Counted from the first letter of the stretch, positions 1 through 6,633 are shown. The stretch is 6,735 nt of DNA from Gammaproteobacteria bacterium (GCA_005877705.1 VBNY01000193.1:1-6735); one strand, 5' to 3'. Notes: generated from the letters alone by a model not told the origin. Numbers and translations are program-made.

Positions 1-707
1 TCTCCACCGTACAAGCGGTGCGTGATATCCCGGTCCGAGGGCGCGTTCTCGGGGCAGTTCGTGTCGAGGAGATAGACCGGGACGCGCCCGGCTTGCGCCT
101 TCCAGAGGCGCGCCACGACCTCGCGGCCGGCGATGCGCACGGTGACCCTGACCCACTCGCCGTCGCCTCTGCGCGCCGGCTCTACGGGTACGTCTCGTGG
201 GTCCCGTTCACGATACTCGGCATGCTGGACGCCGTCGTTGTCGACGGTCTGCGTGAAGTACCCCTGTCCGTACAGCAGTCCCACTGCTACGAAATTGGCC
301 CGCTCGTCGCTCGCAGCCTTGCAGTAGTCGCCGGCCAGGACGCCCAGACCTCCCGAGTAGATCGGGAAACTCTCATGAAAGCCGTACTCGGCACAGAAGT
401 ACGCAATCAGGGGCTCGTCCGATGTCGGCGCGGCAGCCGAGAGATAGGCATCGAGGGTATTGAGCGCCTGCGCGTAGCGCGCGGTATAGACCGGGTCCTG
501 CGCGGCACGGTCCAGCGTCGCCTGGCTGACGCTGCGAAGCATGAGACGGGGATTGCCGCCTGTCTGTTTCCACAGCTCCGGCTCGAGATCCTCGAACAGC
601 GCCCGGCTCGGCCGGTGCCACCCGAAGAACAGGTTGCCTGCCAGCTCGGGCAGCCGAGCCAGCTTCTCCGGGATCACCGCGGTGACTTCGAGCAACGGAT
701 TGCGCAT
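1..707 (-). CDS. glgP: Alpha-glucan (glycogen/starch) phosphorylase, N-terminal part; runs off the left edge
   Basis: The gene reads leftward from an ATG at 707-705 and stays open to the window edge, giving 235 codons of a family that usually has 700-850 residues. The N-terminus looks like the DUF3417 domain of the glgP-type alpha-glucan phosphorylases (a segment around residues 25-46 with GWHRPSRALF and PELW). Around residues 102-134 is the family's hallmark stretch, with AYFCAEYGFHES, PIYSGGLGVLAGD and KAASD, followed by GLLYGQGYF. Enzymes of this family release glucose-1-phosphate from alpha-1,4-glucans in the cytoplasm, using pyridoxal phosphate; the PLP lysine would lie in the missing C-terminal part. 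An in-frame TAA at 716-714 leaves only ATG 707 or GTG 710 as starts. The Shine-Dalgarno is weak (GGGAAAAAG-like, purine-rich). The gene is divergent from padR and shares its promoter region. The family call is firm; the substrate is inferred from the family. Confidence 0.93.
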   Translation of the reverse strand, partial: MRNPLLEVTAVIPEKLARLPELAGNLFFGWHRPSRALFEDLEPELWKQTGGNPRLMLRSVSQATLDRAAQDPVYTARYAQALNTLDAYLSAAAPTSDEPLIAYFCAEYGFHESFPIYSGGLGVLAGDYCKAASDERANFVAVGLLYGQGYFTQTVDNDGVQHAEYRERDPRDVPVEPARRGDGEWVRVTVRIAGREVVARLWKAQAGRVPVYLLDTNCPENAPSDRDITHRLYGG

Positions 708-794
708 CACTTTTTACTTTTTCCCGGAAAACTAAGGAGGCGCAGTCTACCGGACGGCCCTTTCGGCAGGCCACCGTCTGCTAGCCTCGACTTC
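708..794 (-). other. Probable 5' leader of glgP
   Basis: This stretch lies between the predicted glgP start of transcription (about 788) and its ATG, with no gene on either strand. It contains a possible hairpin (GACGG at 753-757 with CCGTC at 774-778, with further GC pairing possible inside) and a small dyad TTTTCC-C-GGAAAA at 719-731 just upstream of the start codon. Read on the minus strand, 740-734 is CCTCCTT, which resembles the 16S rRNA anti-Shine-Dalgarno sequence; this may be chance. No riboswitch class was recognised. Confidence 0.35.
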
Positions 795-824
795 ATTATA
801 TTATTTGATAGGTAGTACTATCTA
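795..824 (-). promoter_or_regulatory. Candidate sigma70 promoter for glgP
   Basis: On the minus strand, 800-795 reads TATAAT, a perfect -10 hexamer. The best -35 at usual spacing is TAGATA (824-819), 4 of 6 matches, with an 18-bp spacer. Transcription would start near 788 and leave a leader of about 80 bases. The -35 lies inside the inverted repeat proposed as the PadR operator, so a bound repressor could affect both directions. The weak -35 keeps confidence moderate. Confidence 0.45.
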
Positions 825-833
825 CTATATAGT
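805..833 (+). promoter_or_regulatory. Sigma70 promoter for padR
   Basis: TTGATA at 805-810 (4 of 6 to TTGACA, with the TTGA core intact) is followed by exactly 17 bases and TATAGT at 828-833 (5 of 6 to TATAAT). This is the best promoter in the window. The expected transcription start is about 839-842, practically on the GTG start codon of padR at 842, which implies a leaderless or near-leaderless message. The -10 is covered by a perfect inverted repeat, consistent with repression at this site. Confidence 0.72.
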
Positions 834-836
834 ACT
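811..836. promoter_or_regulatory. Probable PadR operator: inverted repeat over the padR -10
   Basis: AGTACTAT (814-821) and ATAGTACT (829-836) form a perfect 8-bp inverted repeat around a 7-base centre. Two shorter palindromes are nested in it: TAGTACTA at 813-820 and a perfect 12-bp TACTATATAGTA at 823-834. The TAGTACT element therefore also recurs directly at 813-819 and 830-836, 17 bases apart. PadR-family repressors bind dyads of this general size as dimers and often repress their own promoter. Here the dyad sits across the -10 (828-833) of padR and the candidate -35 of glgP. That PadR binds here is inferred from position and symmetry. Confidence 0.65.
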
Positions 837-841
837 GTCCT

Positions 842-1201
842 GTGGAGGATAGCCAGGCCCGCAAGTTCCAGAAAGACCTCAATGGCGGCCTCGTGGCCCT
901 CGTGCTGCTGGCCGTGCTGGCGGCCAGCAGTGAAGACCTCTACGGGTACGAGATTGCCAAGCGCCTGCAGAAGGCGAGCGCAGGGGATGCTCTGTTCAAG
1001 GAAGGCACGATCTACCCGGTGCTGCGGGCTCTGAGTGCGGCCGGTCTGCTGACGAGCCGCGTAGTGCCCTCCTACGCCGGACCGCCCCGGCGCTACTACC
1101 GAATCACCGACGAAGGCCGTGACGTGCTCAAGGAATGGGGCCGCATCTGGCGGCAGACCCGGGACTTCGTCAATCGCTTCACCGAAGGAACCCCGCTATG
1201 A
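842..1201 (+). CDS. PadR-family transcriptional repressor, short form (119 aa)
   Basis: A compact winged-helix DNA-binding protein of the short PadR type, with little beyond the winged helix and a short C-terminal helix. Visible family features are the N-terminal helix (GGLVALVLLAVLA, residues 15-27), YGYEI at 34-38, the recognition-helix region EGTIYPVLRAL at 54-64, AAGLL at 66-70, and the wing with GPPRRYYRITDEG at 80-92. The start is GTG 842: an in-frame TAG at 830-832 leaves no other start upstream, and the next in-frame GTG (893) would remove part of the first helix. No Shine-Dalgarno precedes the GTG, and the predicted transcription start is almost at the same base. The stop overlaps the start of the next gene as ATGA (1198-1201), so the two are probably co-translated. 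Such PadR genes are commonly paired with a HAAS/DUF1700 membrane protein, as here. It probably represses its own operon through the dyad at 811-836; the inducing signal is unknown. Confidence 0.93.
   Translation: MEDSQARKFQKDLNGGLVALVLLAVLAASSEDLYGYEIAKRLQKASAGDALFKEGTIYPVLRALSAAGLLTSRVVPSYAGPPRRYYRITDEGRDVLKEWGRIWRQTRDFVNRFTEGTPL
1185..1190 (+). promoter_or_regulatory. Ribosome binding site that fixes the HAAS gene start
   Basis: AAGGAA sits 7 bases before the ATG at 1198 and lies inside the end of padR. It supports ATG 1198, rather than the in-frame upstream ATG at 1135, which has no such site and lies well inside padR. Starting at 1198 also places the HAAS domain directly at the N-terminus, as is usual in this family. 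Confidence 0.75.
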
Positions 1202-2148
1202 GCTCCAACGCGCCGCGTTCGATCGACGACTACCTGAAACAACTGCGCGCCGCTCTGGAAGGAGAGGATCCCGCGCTGATCCAGGACGCGCTGTACGACG
1301 CCGAGGAATACCTGCGGGCGGAAGTCGCGGCCCATCCGGACAAGTCGGAGGCCGACGTGCTCGAGCTCATTGCGAGCACGTATGGCGCCCCGGACGAGGT
1401 AGCGGCCGCTTACCGCGACACCGAAGTAAAGGTGAAAGCAGCGCTGAAGACTCCGGCACCGGCAGCTGCAGAGCACGTGAGCGGCGCGCAGCGGTTCTTT
1501 GGCGTTTTTCTCGACCCGCGCGCGTATCTGTCGCTCTTTTATATGTTGCTCACCCTCGCGACCGGAATCGCTTACTTCACGTTCGTCGTCACGGGTCTTT
1601 CGCTGTCGGCCGGTCTTGCGATACTCATCATCGGAGTGCCGTTCTTTCTGGCGTTCGTCGGCATCGCGCGCGTGATCTCCCTCGGGGAAGGACGCCTCCT
1701 CGAGGCAATCACCGGCGAACGCATGCCGCGCAGACCGGTCCATCCGGGGCCGCCAGCAAGTTGGTGGTCACGCATCGGTAGCATGCTGGCAGATGCACGG
1801 ACGTGGACCACGCTGCTGTACTTCCTGATCATGCTGCCGCTGGGGATCATTTACTTCGTCATTGCGACGGTGGGACTGTCAGTCGGCCTCAAACTCGCCG
1901 CTGCTCCATTCGTCCTGATCGCTGAGCGTCTGGGATGGCTCGGAGAGGATTCTTCCTGGTTCGAATTTCATTGGCATCACCACTGGGGACATCACTGGAC
2001 GGGCTTCTCGACAGGCTCGCTAATCGGGTCGCTCTTGATGCTGATGGTGGGGGTCGTCGTGCTCACGGTTCTGATGCATGCCGCACGCGGCATCGCCCGG
2101 GCGCATGTCCGACTGGCGAAGGTATTGCTCGTGGAGCCAGGAGCCTAA
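1198..2148 (+). CDS. HAAS/DUF1700-type membrane protein with a duplicated sensor-like membrane unit (316 aa)
   Basis: Residues 9-74 form a helical HAAS (DUF1700-like) domain, with IDDYLKQLRAAL, DALYDAEEYLRAE and a GAPDEVAAAYRD ending that matches the usual G-x-P-x-E-x-A pattern. A linker rich in alanine and proline (about 80-95) leads to the membrane part. Hydrophobic segments lie at about 110-133, 136-160, 205-227, 228-243 and 274-296. The first two and the next two look like copies of one unit: 106-135 aligns without gaps to 199-228. This resembles the putative sensor domain often fused to HAAS. Between the last two segments is a histidine- and tryptophan-rich stretch at 258-267 (six His: 258, 260, 261, 262, 265, 266). 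The protein is co-translated with PadR through the ATGA overlap and is probably its membrane partner, relaying an envelope or membrane signal; the signal itself is unknown. The role is inferred from family and context. Confidence 0.82.
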   Translation: MSSNAPRSIDDYLKQLRAALEGEDPALIQDALYDAEEYLRAEVAAHPDKSEADVLELIASTYGAPDEVAAAYRDTEVKVKAALKTPAPAAAEHVSGAQRFFGVFLDPRAYLSLFYMLLTLATGIAYFTFVVTGLSLSAGLAILIIGVPFFLAFVGIARVISLGEGRLLEAITGERMPRRPVHPGPPASWWSRIGSMLADARTWTTLLYFLIMLPLGIIYFVIATVGLSVGLKLAAAPFVLIAERLGWLGEDSSWFEFHWHHHWGHHWTGFSTGSLIGSLLMLMVGVVVLTVLMHAARGIARAHVRLAKVLLVEPGA

Positions 2149-2230
2149 TGTCATTTTCGTGGGGTCCGGTGGGTGGCTGCGCTCGACTCACGCGGCGCGG
2201 CGCGAGCGCTGCTCACGGTACACTCACGGC

Positions 2231-2851
2231 ATGCGTCGTAGTTACGTCGCCGCACTGGGCGCTTTAAGTGTCTCCGCGGCAATGCCGGGGGCGAGTACCG
2301 AACCGCGAGCGGGCGTGTCGGAGGCTTCCGTGCCGCAATCTGCGGCGCACACTGCCATCCCGCGCGCAAAGGGTTGCCTGCAAAACGGTAACGGATACCT
2401 GCGTGCTCGCATCCGTGGCGCGCTCAATCTCGACATTGACTGGCACGACACCGAGATCGAGTGCGACGGCGGGCCGCGCCCGGACGGCAGCGGCATTCGC
2501 GTGAGCTTCGCGGGCCCGCTGCACTCGGATGGCCGCCGGCTGCGCATGGTATTTGGCGTCGGCTCGGCGCAGGAAGGCCGCCCAGGGCGCGCGCTGCCGA
2601 CGAATCTCACTGTAATCTTCGAAGGCGAGCAACGTCTGTTCGCCACGCGCGGCGAGGATCGATGTACCGTGGACGAGCTGAGTCAGGAACGGCTTGGCGC
2701 ACTCGGTGGACCCATTCGCTCGTACCGTGTCGTCGCGCGCGGCTTCTGCGTTTCCCCCGCGAGCGCCCTCACTGGCAACGAGCGGATCCTGGTCAGCAGC
2801 TTTGACTTCGCGGGAAGGGCGGTGTTCGCGGATGAGCAGCCACGACGATAG
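2231..2851 (+). CDS. Exported four-cysteine protein of unknown function (206 aa)
   Basis: I do not recognise this family. From ATG 2231 the protein opens with a short signal peptide (MRR followed by a hydrophobic stretch to about residue 20, with AxA-like small residues near 16-22). The mature part has exactly four cysteines (49, 78, 145, 173), which would suit two disulfides in the oxidising periplasm. The middle reads like a beta-rich domain: IECDGGPRPDGSG at 76-88, GIRVSFAGPL at 88-97, RLRMVFGVG at 103-111 and LTVIFEGEQRLF at 126-137. The frame is open upstream to 2078 (the in-frame GTG at 2159 is another possible start), but only ATG 2231 puts the signal peptide at the N-terminus; no clear Shine-Dalgarno precedes it. 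Its end overlaps the DUF192 gene by 20 bases, so the two are probably co-transcribed. The preceding gap of 82 bases shows no obvious promoter. Confidence 0.75.
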   Translation: MRRSYVAALGALSVSAAMPGASTEPRAGVSEASVPQSAAHTAIPRAKGCLQNGNGYLRARIRGALNLDIDWHDTEIECDGGPRPDGSGIRVSFAGPLHSDGRRLRMVFGVGSAQEGRPGRALPTNLTVIFEGEQRLFATRGEDRCTVDELSQERLGALGGPIRSYRVVARGFCVSPASALTGNERILVSSFDFAGRAVFADEQPRR

Positions 2852-3374
2852 TTTGAGCCGCGCCCGCACGGGGTTGAGCGCCCTGTTGCTGGTGTTGTCA
2901 CTCGTCGTGCTGCCGGTGGCGGTCTGTTCCGCGCAGTCGCAGTCGGTGCAGGACCTCGCCACGTTCCCGCGCACAACGCTCGAGATCACCCCCGCAGCAA
3001 AGAGCGGTCACCACCCCAAGAAGAACGATGCGCAGAGTCATCGATTCGAGGTCTGGATCGCAGACACCCCCGAGCGGCAGCAGCAGGGCCTCATGTTCGT
3101 GCGTGACCTGCCCGGCACGCAGGGAATGCTGTTTCCGCAGGATCCGCCGCGCGTGGCGAACTTCTGGATGAAGAACACCTACATAGAGCTCGACATGGTG
3201 TTCATCGGCACGGATGGGCACATCATCAAGACCATCGAGCACGCCCAGCCGTTCAAGCTCGACAGCCTCAGCTCCGACCGGCCCGTCAGCGCCGTGCTGG
3301 AGCTCAAGGGCGGTGAGGCGGCGAAGCTGGGGGTGCGGGTAGGAGATCTGGTCTCCTGGAGCCCACCTCGCTGA
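2832..3374 (+). CDS. Exported DUF192 family protein (180 aa)
   Basis: A complete DUF192 (PF02643) protein with an N-terminal export signal. Residues 14-34 are strongly hydrophobic and end in CSA before QSQ, a plausible signal peptidase I site; the lone Cys 32 lacks a proper lipobox, so a lipoprotein is less likely. The DUF192 domain covers about 70-176, with HRFEVWIADTPERQQQGLMF at 70-89, GMLFPQ at 98-103, the family signature FWMKNTYIELDMVFI at 111-125, and SAVLELKGG at 153-161. Family members are small beta-rich proteins, usually exported, whose biochemical role is not settled. Start ATG 2832 has GGAAGGG at 2813-2819, a rather long 12 bases upstream, and lies inside the end of the four-cysteine gene, so translation may be coupled. 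A terminator-like hairpin follows 18 bases after the stop. Confidence 0.92.
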   Translation: MSSHDDSLSRARTGLSALLLVLSLVVLPVAVCSAQSQSVQDLATFPRTTLEITPAAKSGHHPKKNDAQSHRFEVWIADTPERQQQGLMFVRDLPGTQGMLFPQDPPRVANFWMKNTYIELDMVFIGTDGHIIKTIEHAQPFKLDSLSSDRPVSAVLELKGGEAAKLGVRVGDLVSWSPPR

Positions 3375-3392
3375 GACCACCCGGTGAATCTG

Positions 3393-3420
3393 TGCGGGAA
3401 CGGTCATCTGCGTTCCCGCA
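3393..3420 (+). terminator. Terminator-like hairpin after the DUF192 gene
   Basis: TGCGGGAACG (3393-3402) pairs perfectly with CGTTCCCGCA (3411-3420) around an 8-base loop, giving a 10-bp GC-rich stem 18 bases after the stop codon. There is no proper T-run after it (only GTTT at 3428-3431), so it may be a weak terminator or an mRNA 3'-end protecting structure. It marks the likely end of the unit that includes the DUF192 gene. Confidence 0.65.
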
Positions 3421-3614
3421 GCCGTGCGTTTCGCGCAACATGGTATTTCGCCGCGATCGTGACGTTGGTAGTATCCGCGACACACGAAAACGCCCAAGGG
3501 TCTCGAGAGTTCCGGGCAGTCGTGGCAGCAGGTGCAACCTAAGGGGGCGAAGTACTGACAGCCTCCGCTTTAGAACAACTCAGGGCAACGGCAGGGCCGT
3601 TCGCGGAGGAAATC
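3421..3614 (+). other. Gene-free leader and promoter region of the TonB-dependent receptor
   Basis: This holds no believable gene on either strand. It should carry the receptor's promoter, but I see no convincing sigma70 pair: CTGACA at 3555-3560 is a good -35 with no matching -10 at 16-18 bases, and TAGTAT at 3469-3474 is a fair -10 with a poor -35. A 6-bp hairpin, AACGGC (3587-3592) with GCCGTT (3596-3601), stands just before the ribosome binding site and might modulate translation. No riboswitch, Fur box or other operator was recognised. Confidence 0.4.
3605..3610 (+). promoter_or_regulatory. Strong ribosome binding site of the TonB-dependent receptor
   Basis: GGAGGA lies 4 bases before ATG 3615, somewhat closer than usual, and directly after a small hairpin at 3587-3601. 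It fixes the start of the receptor, which is followed at once by a basic, hydrophobic signal peptide. Confidence 0.85.
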
Positions 3615-6600
3615 ATGATCAGCAAGCGCCGTATAGCACACGCGCTGAAGCGCGTGTCTCTCCTCTCGCTGGCAGCCGTCAGCGCAGCCGTACTCGGGGT
3701 CGCGCAGAGTCCCGCCCAGGAGGCCACCCGCACCGACGCGACGCTCCAGACCGTCGTGGTTACCGGCAGCCGCATCGCCACCCCGGAGCTCGAATCCCCT
3801 GTCCCGGTGACGATACTCAGCGAGCAGATGATCCAGAACAACGGCGCCCCGAACGTCTCGGACATTCTGCGCGAGCTGCCTTCGGTCGGCACGTCGGCCC
3901 TGAGCACGACCAACAGCAACTTTCTGGTAGCCGACTCCGGCGTCAACACCATCAACCTGCGCAATCTTGGCGATCAGCGCACGCTGGTGCTGGTGAACGG
4001 CCGGCGGTTCACGCCGGGCGTCGCGGGCAACTCCGAGGTCGATTTCAACATGATCCCGACCGATTTCATCGATCACGTCGAGATCATCACGGGCGGCGCT
4101 TCGGCGGTCTACGGTTCGGACGCCGTGGCGGGCGTGGTCAACGTGATCTACCAGGACAAATTCGAGGGGATCCGCACCCGTTTTCAAGGAGGTGCGACTG
4201 ACCACGGCGACTCGGCGCGCTACGTCGGGGCGCTGACGTTCGGGCAGCCCTTCGCTGCGGGCCGCGGCCACTTGATGCTGAACCTCAGCTACGACAAGGA
4301 CGAGGGGCTGCGCTCGAGCCAGCGCGCATTCTCGTCCGTCGATCAGGCGGTGAACCTGACTGGAACCGGCACCCTGACCAAGCCCGCATACAGCAGCTTC
4401 GCACCGCAGGGACGCTTCGAGTACGCCGACATATGCACGAACGCAACCAATGCGAACGCCGCCGCGTGCGCGGGCAGCCCGGCGGGAATTGACAACGTCT
4501 TCACGTTCCACCCGGACAACACGCTGAAGAACGGCTTCTCCAGCCGCCTCGACGGCTTCAACCGCGATGCCTATCGACGCATCTCGACGCCCCTCAACCG
4601 CACGCTGCTTGCGTCCGTGCTGAACTTCGATCTGACGGAGCACCACCGTTTCTACAACGAGATCACCTACGGAATTACGCGCGCCCAGTCGGAAATAGAG
4701 CCATTCGCACTCGCCTCGAACATTTTTGCGGGCAGCGTCTACGGCGGCGGCGCGGATCCTGCCACTGGCGAGCCGATCGGCGTGCCGATCACGAACGCCT
4801 ACCTGCAGACCATGCCCGAGCTGGCGCCCGTGGTGGCCACCATCAACGCCTACAACGCGGCGAATCCGACGGATCCGGTCCGCTACCTCCAGTTCCGTAA
4901 GCGCCTCCTCGACATCGCGGATCGCGGCAACGATGCCAAACGACAGACGCTGCGCACCGCGCTCGGTCTAAAGGGTGACGTGCCGATCGATGGATGGACC
5001 TATGACACATCCTTCGTCTACGGGCGCACCACGGATGACCAGGTGTCCGCCGGCCAGGTCAACCTGAACAACTTCCGCTTTGCCCTCGACTCGGTGGTCG
5101 AGCCGACCACTGGCAAGATCGTCTGTGCCGATCCTGTCGCCGTTGCGCTGGGCTGTGTTCCCATCAACGTCTTCGGCAACAACAGCATCACGCCCGCTGC
5201 CGCCGACTGGGTAAACGCCCCCGTGACGCGCAACGTGACCATCCAAGAGCAGGTGATCACAGGCTATGTGCAGGGGCCCGCGCTCCATTTACCGGCAGGC
5301 CCGCTGTCACTCGTCGTCGGGGTCGAGGGCCGCAAGGACACCAGCGAGGAGATCTGGGACTCACTGACCAACAAGGGACTGAACGGATTCAACGCATTGC
5401 CGAACATCAGGGGTAGCTTCAACGTGCGCGAGGCCTTCGCCGAGACTGTCGTGCCGGTCCTGAAGGACGTGCCGTTCGCCAAGACGGTGCAGCTCGACGG
5501 CGCCTTCCGTCAGGCGAATTACTCCACGATCGGCTCCGTTCACAGCTGGAAGTCGGGGCTCGAATGGGCGCCGGTCGAAGACGTGCGCTTCCGCGGCGTG
5601 TATTCGGAAGCTATTCGCGCGCCGAACATCGGCGAGCTGTTCGGCGGCATCTCGCAGACATTCCCCAACATCAGCGATCCGTGCAACGGCGTCACCGCGA
5701 CCTCGACCGGCCCGTTCGCGGCGGCATGCCGCGCGATCCCGGGAGTCGCCAACGCCATCACGCAGAACGGCGTGTTCCAGTATCAGCAGGTAGACCTGCA
5801 ATCGGTGACCGGATTCAACGGCTCCAACCCCAACCTCAATTCGGAAGCGGCCAAGACCACGACCTTGGGATTCGTCCTGCGGCCGCAGTTCCTGCCGAAC
5901 TTCGCCGCGACTATCGACTGGTACGACATCAAAGTGGACGCCGCCGTGAGCACCATCACGCGCGGCGACTCCATCAACCAGTGTCTGCTGACCGGCAACC
6001 CGGTGTTCTGCAGCAACGTCATCCGCAATGCCGCCAGCGGCAAGATCACCGCGGTCAACGCCCAGCTCATCAACGTGGGCGGGATTCGCACCGCCGGGAT
6101 CGAGACCTCGATTCGTTATCTGTGGGATCTCACCGGCACCCGCATCGGCGGCAAGCTCAACCTGACCTTGAGCGAGAATCATCTGCAGCAGCTCGAGCAG
6201 ATCAACTTCCCGGGAGCCCCGCCCACGGACAACCGCAAGGAGCTGTTCGACGGCAGCGCGCAGACACGGCTAGGGGCGGGCTTCGAGGATAGAGGTATCC
6301 TCACCGCGGATTACACGCGTGGACCGCTCGAGTTCAGCTGGACCGCAAACTACCTGAGCAGTATCCAAGATACGCTCGCCCAGAATGGGATCATCTCCGA
6401 CCTCTATAACACCGTCCCCGCATACATCTACCACGACGTGCAGGTGCGCTTCAGATTCGGAGGGAAGGAATCGATCGAGGCATACCTCGGCGCCAAGAAC
6501 GTCTTCGACAAGCAGCCGCCGGTGCTTCCACAAGGCATGGCATCGACGATCACGGGAACCGAAACGGCAGCGGACACCTACGATGTCTTCGGACGCTTCC

Positions 6601-6629
6601 TCTACGGGGGCTTCACAGCGAAGTTCTGA
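3615..6629 (+). CDS. TonB-dependent outer-membrane receptor (1004 aa), substrate unknown
   Basis: A complete TonB-dependent receptor for energised uptake of a scarce or large solute across the outer membrane. The signal peptide is residues 1 to about 35 (ending SPAQ), the TonB box is near 45-50 (QTVVVT), and the plug domain is about 55-180, with NLRNLGDQRTLVLVNGRR at 114-131 and VEIITGGASAVYGSDAVAG at 155-173. The rest is the beta-barrel, with RAPNIGELF in the expected late-barrel position, AKNVFDKQPP near the end and a C-terminal phenylalanine, typical for outer-membrane insertion. There is no extra N-terminal signalling domain of the FecA type. The protein has eight cysteines in four close pairs (274/285, 504/514, 690/705, 790/799), suggesting disulfide-closed external loops. 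This style is common in the large receptor families of Xanthomonadales and sphingomonads, which take up sugars, peptides or other organics; no neighbour here reveals the substrate. It is probably transcribed alone, after the hairpin at 3393-3420. Confidence 0.95.
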   Translation: MISKRRIAHALKRVSLLSLAAVSAAVLGVAQSPAQEATRTDATLQTVVVTGSRIATPELESPVPVTILSEQMIQNNGAPNVSDILRELPSVGTSALSTTNSNFLVADSGVNTINLRNLGDQRTLVLVNGRRFTPGVAGNSEVDFNMIPTDFIDHVEIITGGASAVYGSDAVAGVVNVIYQDKFEGIRTRFQGGATDHGDSARYVGALTFGQPFAAGRGHLMLNLSYDKDEGLRSSQRAFSSVDQAVNLTGTGTLTKPAYSSFAPQGRFEYADICTNATNANAAACAGSPAGIDNVFTFHPDNTLKNGFSSRLDGFNRDAYRRISTPLNRTLLASVLNFDLTEHHRFYNEITYGITRAQSEIEPFALASNIFAGSVYGGGADPATGEPIGVPITNAYLQTMPELAPVVATINAYNAANPTDPVRYLQFRKRLLDIADRGNDAKRQTLRTALGLKGDVPIDGWTYDTSFVYGRTTDDQVSAGQVNLNNFRFALDSVVEPTTGKIVCADPVAVALGCVPINVFGNNSITPAAADWVNAPVTRNVTIQEQVITGYVQGPALHLPAGPLSLVVGVEGRKDTSEEIWDSLTNKGLNGFNALPNIRGSFNVREAFAETVVPVLKDVPFAKTVQLDGAFRQANYSTIGSVHSWKSGLEWAPVEDVRFRGVYSEAIRAPNIGELFGGISQTFPNISDPCNGVTATSTGPFAAACRAIPGVANAITQNGVFQYQQVDLQSVTGFNGSNPNLNSEAAKTTTLGFVLRPQFLPNFAATIDWYDIKVDAAVSTITRGDSINQCLLTGNPVFCSNVIRNAASGKITAVNAQLINVGGIRTAGIETSIRYLWDLTGTRIGGKLNLTLSENHLQQLEQINFPGAPPTDNRKELFDGSAQTRLGAGFEDRGILTADYTRGPLEFSWTANYLSSIQDTLAQNGIISDLYNTVPAYIYHDVQVRFRFGGKESIEAYLGAKNVFDKQPPVLPQGMASTITGTETAADTYDVFGRFLYGGFTAKF

Positions 6630-6633
6630 GGGT

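Noticed and set aside
734..740. AAGGAGG on the plus strand, a perfect Shine-Dalgarno
   Set aside because: No start codon stands at a suitable distance downstream on the plus strand, so it does not serve a gene in that direction.
373..774. Minus-strand frame of 133 codons overlapping the glgP start
   Set aside because: It is in a different frame from glgP, shows no domain, and would cover the true glgP start and leader.
18..815. Open frame of 265 codons on the plus strand
   Set aside because: It lies opposite glgP, whose minus-strand product carries clear phosphorylase motifs. The plus-strand product is arginine-rich, without recognisable domains, and runs through the promoter region.
1135..1197. 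Longer start (ATG 1135) for the HAAS gene
   Set aside because: The added 21 residues lie inside padR, do not belong to the HAAS fold, and have no ribosome site, while ATG 1198 has AAGGAA at good distance and the typical ATGA coupling.
2148..2267. A 39-codon frame starting at ATG 2148, overlapping the HAAS stop and preceded by AGGAG
   Set aside because: The stop-start overlap and purines are tempting, but the product (MSFSWGPVGG onward) shows no features, overlaps the signal peptide of the next gene in another frame, and lacks supporting evidence. Comparison with relatives would settle it.
3570..4646. Minus-strand frame of 358 codons under the receptor
   Set aside because: It is the complement of a certain receptor gene; long antisense frames are expected in high-GC DNA, and its product shows no family motif.
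5361..6182. Minus-strand frame of 273 codons under the receptor barrel
   Set aside because: Same reason: antisense to conserved receptor sequence, with low-complexity composition and no supported start.
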